Source: Omnitrophica bacterium GWA2_52_8 (GTDB taxonomy: Bacteria; Omnitrophota; Omnitrophia; Omnitrophales; Aquincolibacteriaceae). From it: a stretch of 9,843 bases of DNA. Of this stretch, positions 1 through 7,800 are shown one piece after another (the first letter of the stretch is position 1; each line of letters starts with the position of its first letter). The notes beneath the pieces are model-generated. The model did no database searches. It was given only the letters and a program-made list of their open reading frames with translations, and was not told where the DNA came from. The stretch is taken from assembly GCA_001804025.1 (NCBI GenBank), contig MHFC01000080.1, forward strand, positions 1 through 9,843, read 5' to 3'. The translations under genes and the position numbers were made by a program.

Positions 1-1824
1 ATGAATATCTTCATCCGTGACAGGTTCCGCTTTCGTAAATTTGTCCAAAACCCCCCGCAGGGCGGGATTATCATGGCCTTCTTCCACCGCCCAGCGCAGC
101 CAATACAGCACGCGGCCGAGAACAACCGCCTCCGCCGTTTCATTTTCAATGCGCAATGCGTCCGCGGCGGCATCCTGATATTCATTAAAGAACCGGCTGT
201 AACGTTCATAGGCGGCCGCATGCTGGTCTGCGTTATATTCTATTTTTTTGGCCGCCATTTCGTCGCGATAGGCCTTTTCAAACGCTTCGGCCGTGACGCG
301 GATATCTCCCTTACGAATTGGTTCCGGCAGCGCCGTTTGAACGGCTTTGAGTGCCTCGGCTTCTTTGCCGACAGCGACCTGCAGTGTCAGCGTATGCGGC
401 ATGTTGAGAAGCACGGCCCGTGTCATCTCCCCGTAGAATCCGCGCAGGTTCGACCCGACGACCGTGGGGTCCTTCTCGCCGGCGGCAGGCAGATCGGTGT
501 CGTCAATAATTTCCTGAATCAGCCGCATCACGTTTTGAGTCACGGCTTCCTGTTTGGAATTAAAGTCAAAAGGGGCTGTGGCATGATCCGCTACAAACGG
601 GAAAAGCTGCAGCACGTTGCTCCACGCCGAAAGGATAGCGCTGTCGCGAAGGTCGCCGTGAATTTTTAATTTAAATTCACCGTCTTTGCGGCCCAGAAAA
701 TGAGCATAAAGTTTATCGATTTGCGCGGCGGACTTGATGCGGTAGCTGTCAAACTGATCGGGCGTCATGCCCCCCGCACGGAATTCGATGAAGTCCTGGT
801 CTTGGCGCGTGGTCTTGACCCATTTCTGATAATCTTCAAGCGGTACGCTGTTCACAATAGCCTGCGTTTGCGGATTGCCGGTTTCATCCCGCATCATGCC
901 GTAAAAAACCCAGCCCATCGCGTTTTCCGCGGATTGCCGGACTGGCACAACTTCCCCGCTGAATTCCTCGCGCACCATTTTCCCGGACGCCGAATAACTG
1001 AGCAATCCCATCAGTTCCAGGTCGATCTTGTTGTCTTTTTCCACCTCATTGCGGGCCGACAAATGCTCCTGAAGCCGGCTGGCGCGGTCCAGTTCGAGTT
1101 CCGCGACGAAATGTTTGCTCCAGTCGACGGGCGACACGTGGTCGGTCGCGTGCTTATTACGGTAATAAAGGCCCATATCGCGGTAGATTTCCAAAAGGGT
1201 TTTATCGGGAACATCCCGGCCGTAATACTGCGTGACCAGCGCTTTTTGCGTGTCCGAGATATCCGCTTCTTTAAGCTTCACATTCAGGGCCGCGACTGCC
1301 TCGCGCATATACTGGATTTTTTTAGCCAACTGTTCGGGTGAGAGGTTATGGCGCTGGGCGTGTTTGATAAAGAGATAACGCCAGTCGGATTCCGCCATCG
1401 TATGCAATGCCGTGGCATTGATCCCCATTTCCGTTAACAGCTGAGGCAGTCCGTCCAATTTTGCATTAAGCGCCTTCTCAGCCTCGTTTAATTCCGCCAA
1501 ATTTTTATGACGGTTAAAATAATTTGTCCCTTGATAGTCCTGAAGGGTTTCGCCGACGTGACGTTCAAATTCACGCAGCTCCCGTTTATCGATCTCAGGT
1601 TTCCCGTCATTGCCCACCACAGGCTGCCCGTTCTCGGTTTTGACAAACGACCGCTTGCCGGGTTCCGCAACGGCTTCCCGTTCCTCATGCTCCGGAAGCT
1701 TGATCCCGACTTCGTCGATTTCGCGAAGACGCCCTTCACGCCGCGCCGCATTCTGGTCTTGCGCCAGTTTGCCCCCTTCATATTCCAGTGACTTTTTCAC
1801 GACCGCACGCTCAAACGCTTCTTT
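1..1824 (-). other. C-terminal part of the segment, helical, unrecognised
   Basis: Residues 2674-3281. It opens with a charged helix, then a polar turn-rich stretch (KTENGQPVVGNDGKPEIDK, near residue 2740) that looks like a linker or short beta hairpin. Several hundred residues of amphipathic helix follow, with occasional Tyr/Trp clusters (DMGLYYRNKH, AMGWVFYGMMRDE, VLYWLRWAVEEG). The part from about residue 3010 has short strand-like pieces (EFKLKIHGDLRD, HTLTLQVAVG). I recognise no catalytic motif or named family. The frame is still open at base 1, so the protein continues beyond the window. Confidence 0.5.
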
Positions 1825-4800
1825 CAATCCGTAATGCTCAAGCGTAAATTCGAAATTTCTCGAAGCCAGCAGGAACTTTTCGCGCGCCCCGACATAAGCC
1901 GAGCGTGAGGACTCGTAACGTTCCCAGGCATGCCGCAGATGGGCTTCGCGGTATCCCTCCTTGCCGTATTTTTGAACCGCTTCGCGCCAGTTCTTATAAG
2001 CTTGATTGACATTGTCTTCGGCCATGATCCAGGCGTCCCAGGTCAATTTGACTTTCTGTTCGCCTTCTTCAAACTTGCGCTTCATGTCCTGCAGCGCGAT
2101 TTCTTCCTGAGTCTCGGCGTTTTCTTTGGAAAGCTGCGCAATCATGCGCTCGGCATCGGCTTTACCCGCATCGCGCAGGCGGATCGTGTATTCAAGTCCG
2201 ATAAAAATATTGCTCGGAATGTTGACAACAAGCTGGAACATGAGGCGCGGCAGGCGGCGTTCGATTGAATGCTGCAGCACCATGTTGGCCTGCTTGCGGG
2301 CTTCCAGGGCCGCGATTTTTTGAATTTCACCGCGCGAGGCGCCTTCGTCAAGGATGCGATAAATCGCCTGCACCCCCGTAAGCTGCTCTTGCGGCACTTC
2401 AAGAAGATAAGCCAGGTATTGCCTGGCCCAATCGGTATATTCCCGGTTAAACAACTCCACTTCGATGTCCGGTTCGAGATGTTTTAAATTAAATTTCAAC
2501 ACCCGCTCCGCCACTTCGTGCTGATGTTCGGCAAGATAGAGGTCGCGCTGGGCCTCTTCATAAGAATTCAATATGGATTCGGCCGTAGCCGTTCCGAGTT
2601 GTTCGAGCCGCAGATTGCGCTGTACAAAATCCATCTGCGGTTTCAGGATCGCAATCCTGCCCTCAGCTTCGGCGATGCGCAGGGACGTCTCGCGATAAAC
2701 TGCCGCCGCATCGAGCACGGACATTTTGGCCTCGTATCCGATGAGGGCTTTCAGGTGTTCATATTGCAGGACCTGCATTTCCTGGTTGGGAATTTCCTGG
2801 ATATAGTAACCTCCGCGGAACAAGGCAAACGGGACTGTATAGCCGATGCGGAACCCGATGCCGGCCGGGAAAAGACCGGACACACCGCTGCCGCCACCGC
2901 CGGAATTACTTTGGTCAACATTAACCGGCTGAATCGGGACCACCCCGACCCCCGCACTGACGGGCGCCACCGGCCCCACCGGCGCAAAACCGCCGCTGAG
3001 AGCGCCTGTCATGCCGGCACCCCCCGCACCGGATGCACCATCCGCACCGCCGCCTCCGACCGGAATCGGCGGCGTCACATAGACGCTCCATCCTGACTCA
3101 ACGGTATAACGATGCCGCGGCACCCGCAGATTCGGCAGGCGTGTGATCGTGACTTCGCTCATGCCGGTGTGCGATTCTTTGACATAATCCGGCATCGGGA
3201 CTTCTTCCATCGTCCTTTGCCGCTGAATACTGCCGTGATACGACGTAAGCGGAAGTCCGATGTAGGCAAAAAACTGTGCTTCCAGATACTGGCGGCGGCG
3301 GAAATTGTAGAGCGTTCCGAGCTTGTCTTCTTCCCCGCGGATTTTTGCTTCCTGAATGTTCCGCAGATATTGCGGGTCCGGAATGTCCGCCAAACCATCG
3401 GCTCCGATTTTGATTTTAATGTCCTTCTTCGCCTCTTCTTCGGGATCGACTCCGATCTGTTCGATCGTCGGCTGCAGCATGACTTGCTGTTCCTGGCGCG
3501 TCAGGTTGCGTTTTTCAAACAGGTAATCCTGCGTAAATTGACCGATGCGCTCCATAGCCCCCAGGATTTCCATCTTGCTCACTTCCCGGCTCCACTTGAA
3601 GGCATCCGGAAGCCCCCCGGTCTTGAGGGTCTCCGCCATCTTAATTTCTTTATATAACCGGACCGCTTTGCGTGTCCGTTCCTCAGGCGTCAATTCTTTG
3701 AGTTCACGGTCCAGTATCAATTCAGCATCCGTGAAGACTTTCAGGGCCTTGGCCGTTTCAGCCGCATCGGGATTTGCCGCCGTGATCAATTTTTCGTCCA
3801 AGGCGTCAAAGGCCTGTTTAAACGCGCTGCCGCCGTTTTGGTCGTAATCGGCGGCCCACAAAAACAATTTACCCAGGTCCGATTGGGCCCTGACCAATTT
3901 GACGGCATTGCCTTCAATCGGCGACAACCCCGTTGCCGTGGGTGTGAGTGTTTTTAATTGCTCTTCTTCAATCCAGCGGGCATTATAATGTTCCGCACGT
4001 GCCAGTTGATGGCGCAGCTGGCTTTCTTTCCAGGCGCTCAGCGCCTTATTCTCTTCAATCTTGTCACGCTTCGTGTCCGAACCTCTCTTGGACCTTTCAT
4101 AACGGATACCGAGCCACCCGCGGATCGTATTACTGATCGTACGGTTCGGGTTGAGCGCCGCCTGATAAACATTGGCCGCCTGTCGTTCCTGTACCTCAGC
4201 CTCAAGGATGGCGGTTTTGGGATCGAAATACTTCCGGAGAAACGCTTTGGAACGGTCTTCAAATTCACGGATGGAACCAAACTCACCGAATATATCCTTC
4301 ATGGTGGCGTCCAGGTCCGCCTTCGGGTCCAACCCTAGAAGATCACGCAAAGCGGTCTGGTCGTGCTTGTGGGCGCTGCGCAGCATGGCGATCTTTTGTT
4401 CCACGTCCATGCGGTCCGTTTGAATATTGAGCAGGGTCGATTTCAAGTCGGCGCGTCCGGGTTCAATCTTGATCTGGTCTGCGGTAGCCTGTTCTTTTTG
4501 AATTTTTAAACTTCTCTGATGCTCAAGCGCCCCGATCTGTTCATCCAGCCACAGGATATTGCTCATGAGCGACACAATTTCGGCGGCTATATAGTTTTGC
4601 CGCTGCTGCAAATGAAGCGACCGCTCATCAAAGTCGCGGAATGCCGCCAGCAATGCGCCTGACGCGTCCCCCGCTGCAAACCGGGCTGAAATCGTACGGA
4701 AACCGCCGCCGCTTTGCCGGTCGAACGTCGTCCGCGGAATTCGTCCCCCGAAATCTTTAAGCACCGGAAACACTTCTGCCGAGTCCCCCACCATCTGCTG

Positions 4801-7800
4801 CCATTCCTGATTAAGTTTTTTAGACACCTCGGCACTCATGGCTTGACGCGCCTGCGGCAAGCTCATCGAGTTGCGCTCAAGCTGCGTCCGCAGAAATGTT
4901 TTCAGATTGTCTCCGGTATACTCGGAAATAAAATTACTGACGCCTGCATCAAGGCCCCACGCCGCAAGATCTCCGTTCGGCAGAGGTTTTTCATTTAATT
5001 CTGCGACCGATAGCCCCGTTCTTTGGGACAAAAGATTGTCGGAAAAACGCTTGATCAGGCCGTTACGGTTGCGGCGGACATCCTCCTCGCCCGGGATGGT
5101 CATGCGGTTAAATTGCGCCAGGTCTTCCCAGTGAATAAGCCATTTGTTAATGTTCACTTGCAAGCGCTCAAGTTTTTGGACGAGATCGCGCCGCGTTTGC
5201 GGCCAGGACTGAAATTCGCGCTGGATTCCGGAATCCGAGTTCTGCCGGATCATGGTCTCAAGCTCTTTTTTGTCCGAAAAAACTTCCGTATCCTGAAGCA
5301 GTTTTGCAAAGGCCTTGCGGGCCACATCCTGCTTGACGGCCGCGGGCGCCGACTTTTCGAATTCCGAAACCGCCGGATTTTTTTCGTTTTTCGCCGTCCT
5401 TAAATAATCATGGGCCAACTTCTCATAGATCGAGGCGTAATACGCGCGGATATTAGCATCCGCACCCTTACCCGCAACGGCCTCAAATAGTCTGTCCGCC
5501 CCCGGCCCGTTGAAATTGATGTCGGAGGTGATCATCGAGAGTTCATAGAAAATCATGTAGATTGATTTCACCTGGTCAATCTCGGTCATTTCAAGGCCGA
5601 GATCATTCTTCATCGCCGTCGCAAGTAGTCCTTCCATGCTTTTCAGCGACGGCGCGGGACCCTTGTCAAGGTCGAGCTTCTTGTCCGTCACCTGCGGAAT
5701 CGTCTCGATCAGATCCTGTTCCTTTTCCATTTGATGCACAATGTCCTGCTTCAGACCGTATCTTGTAAGAAATCCTTCCTGCATCCCGCGGGCCGTGCGG
5801 TAAAAACTGTCCAGCGTCGTAAACGCATTTTCAAATCCGGCACGCTGGTTTTCCAGGTTTTGTTCCGCCTCCAGGGCGCGCAGCAGCGCGTCCCAGACTT
5901 CATCCGACCAGGCAAGCCCTTCGGCCGCCCGGGCGCGTTCGGCTTCGAAGTTTTTCCAGGCAAGGTCGCGGCCGGCCGAAAATGATTTCATTTGTGCGAC
6001 CGAGTCCTGCATCACAAGTTTGCTGCGTGCCATCACGCGCTCGAGCTCCGTATTGACTTTTGCAACCTTAATGGATTCGCTCAGGGCTTCGGCAAATTCA
6101 ACCGGCGGTGATATAGAGAGATCTTTGAAAACCGTCCGTCCGAACCCGATCGAAACAAAGGGCCAGCCGCCCGCTATTTCAAACTGACGGCGGATGTGCG
6201 GCTCACGCAGCGCAACACGCCAATAAGCATCCACGGTCGCGACGACCGCTTTTTGATACTGTTCCGCAACTTCAACCGGAATGTCCCCGAGATTCGAGCC
6301 GATCGGAATGCTGGCTGATTTAAGCATATGGTCGACCAACGCCCGGTCGGCCGAGGACAATTCGCCCAGTTTTGAGAGGTCAACTTTCGGACCCGCTTTT
6401 TGGAGCGCCTCAATGGCCTTATCAATATTTTCAAGGGACGGTATCTTCTCGGGCACCACGATGCCGACACGGGCCTCCACGGGAGCTTTGATAAGGCGCC
6501 GGATTTCGCGTTGGATCGAAAAGAGCTGATCGCGGGCAATAAGTTCGCGGCGGTTTAATTCCGTAAAGGCATGGACCGCGCGCGTCACGGTGTCATCCCG
6601 CTCGCCATGGGAGGCTTTTTTATAGAATTCTTCGGCTTTGAGTTTTGCTTGTGCGAGAGTCTCGAGCCTCTCGGTCACTTGAAACGCATGCGCCTGCAAA
6701 TTGGCCAGATATTCCAATTGATTTTTCATGGCAACTTTTTCATGCAGCAGCGCGCCGAAAGGTTCCAGTCCGGCCTTCGCAAAAGCCGCCCCCTTGGAAG
6801 GCGAACGCATCATGCGGTCAAAACGCAGACCGATCTGCGCGACGGGCCCCGGCATCGGAGGAAACGACAGCAAGCTAAATCCGACACCCAAACGGAAGAA
6901 AAGGTCCACATTCCTTCCGTACCAGGCCTTCACCACATTATTTTGCGATTCCACCATCAATTTCTGGCGAAATTCCGGCTGCAGGCGCCACACCGACAGC
7001 CGCATCATCTGGTCCACCGTCAAATGTTCGAGGTCCGCTTTCTTGGTGAACCCGGAACCTTTCAACTGCCTTTCGATAATCCTCCCGGCCTCCGTCGCAA
7101 GTTCCCCCATCTTTTCCATCTGCTCGTCGGTAAATCCTTCCATTTTTTGCGCAAAATCCTGATCAAAATTCTGCGCGGAAATTCCCATCTGCCGGATGAG
7201 AAGGTCGCGATAAATCGCGTTAAAACCCCGGAAGGCCGCTTTTGCGCCGCCGGCATCGGTCACCATAAGATCCGGGTGCCCCTTGTGCATGATTTCCTGC
7301 GCTTTTTGTGCTCGGTCCCATTCCGAAAGCCCGCCAAAACCCAGCTTTTCAACATCAATCACAACAAATTCATTTTCAACCGTCCGCTTAAACGATTCCC
7401 ATTCCGCGCGCATTTCGGCAGACTTCGCATCCTGCTCCACGCTGACTTCTCTCACAGGCTTCACGCCTGCTCGGCCGTCCGCCGGCGCCGCTTCCGTCTT
7501 GCCTGAAATTGCGGCATCCATCATCCGCTGCGCGTCTTCGCGGGCCGGGACCTTGTCATTCGCAGTCCGGGCGCGCACCGTATGCGACGCACCGGCCCAC
7601 ACATGGCCCGAAAAATCCGCCATTTCATTGCGCGCATCAAAGATTACGGGGAAATTCACGCCCTTCTGCGCAATAAAGGCATCGACTTTGCGGAAATCCC
7701 GGGATGCGGGATCCTGTGAAGGTTGGTGAATAAACATGACTTGAAGACCCTTGGCGGCAAACTCGTTTTGTCTGGCGTTCAAAGCCGCCACGGTTGCGCT

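Noticed and set aside
1..1341. Plus-strand open frames at 1-669 and 700-1341, and similar ones at 2518-3096, 3112-3657 and 7852-8382
   Set aside because: Same antisense-shadow explanation; they have no ribosome binding site pattern or recognisable protein family, and the overlapping minus frame carries the coherent protein.
2881..3060. GC-rich, repeat-like DNA with many gcc/acc triplets
   Set aside because: Explained by codons for the Gly-rich insert; the triplets are irregular and no tandem DNA repeat unit is present.
5540..5580. Possible membrane helix around the string SIYMIFYELSMI
   Set aside because: Too short and interrupted by Glu and polar residues; no run of about 20 hydrophobic residues occurs anywhere in the segment.
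6571..7506. Plus-strand open frame of 311 codons starting with ATG
   Set aside because: It is the exact antisense of the giant minus-strand frame, codon for codon. Antisense stops would need TTA, CTA or TCA codons, which are rare in the real gene (about 33 in 3,281), so long antisense frames arise automatically. Its translation is rich in His, Arg, Phe and Leu, as expected from complementing Glu/Lys/Gln codons.
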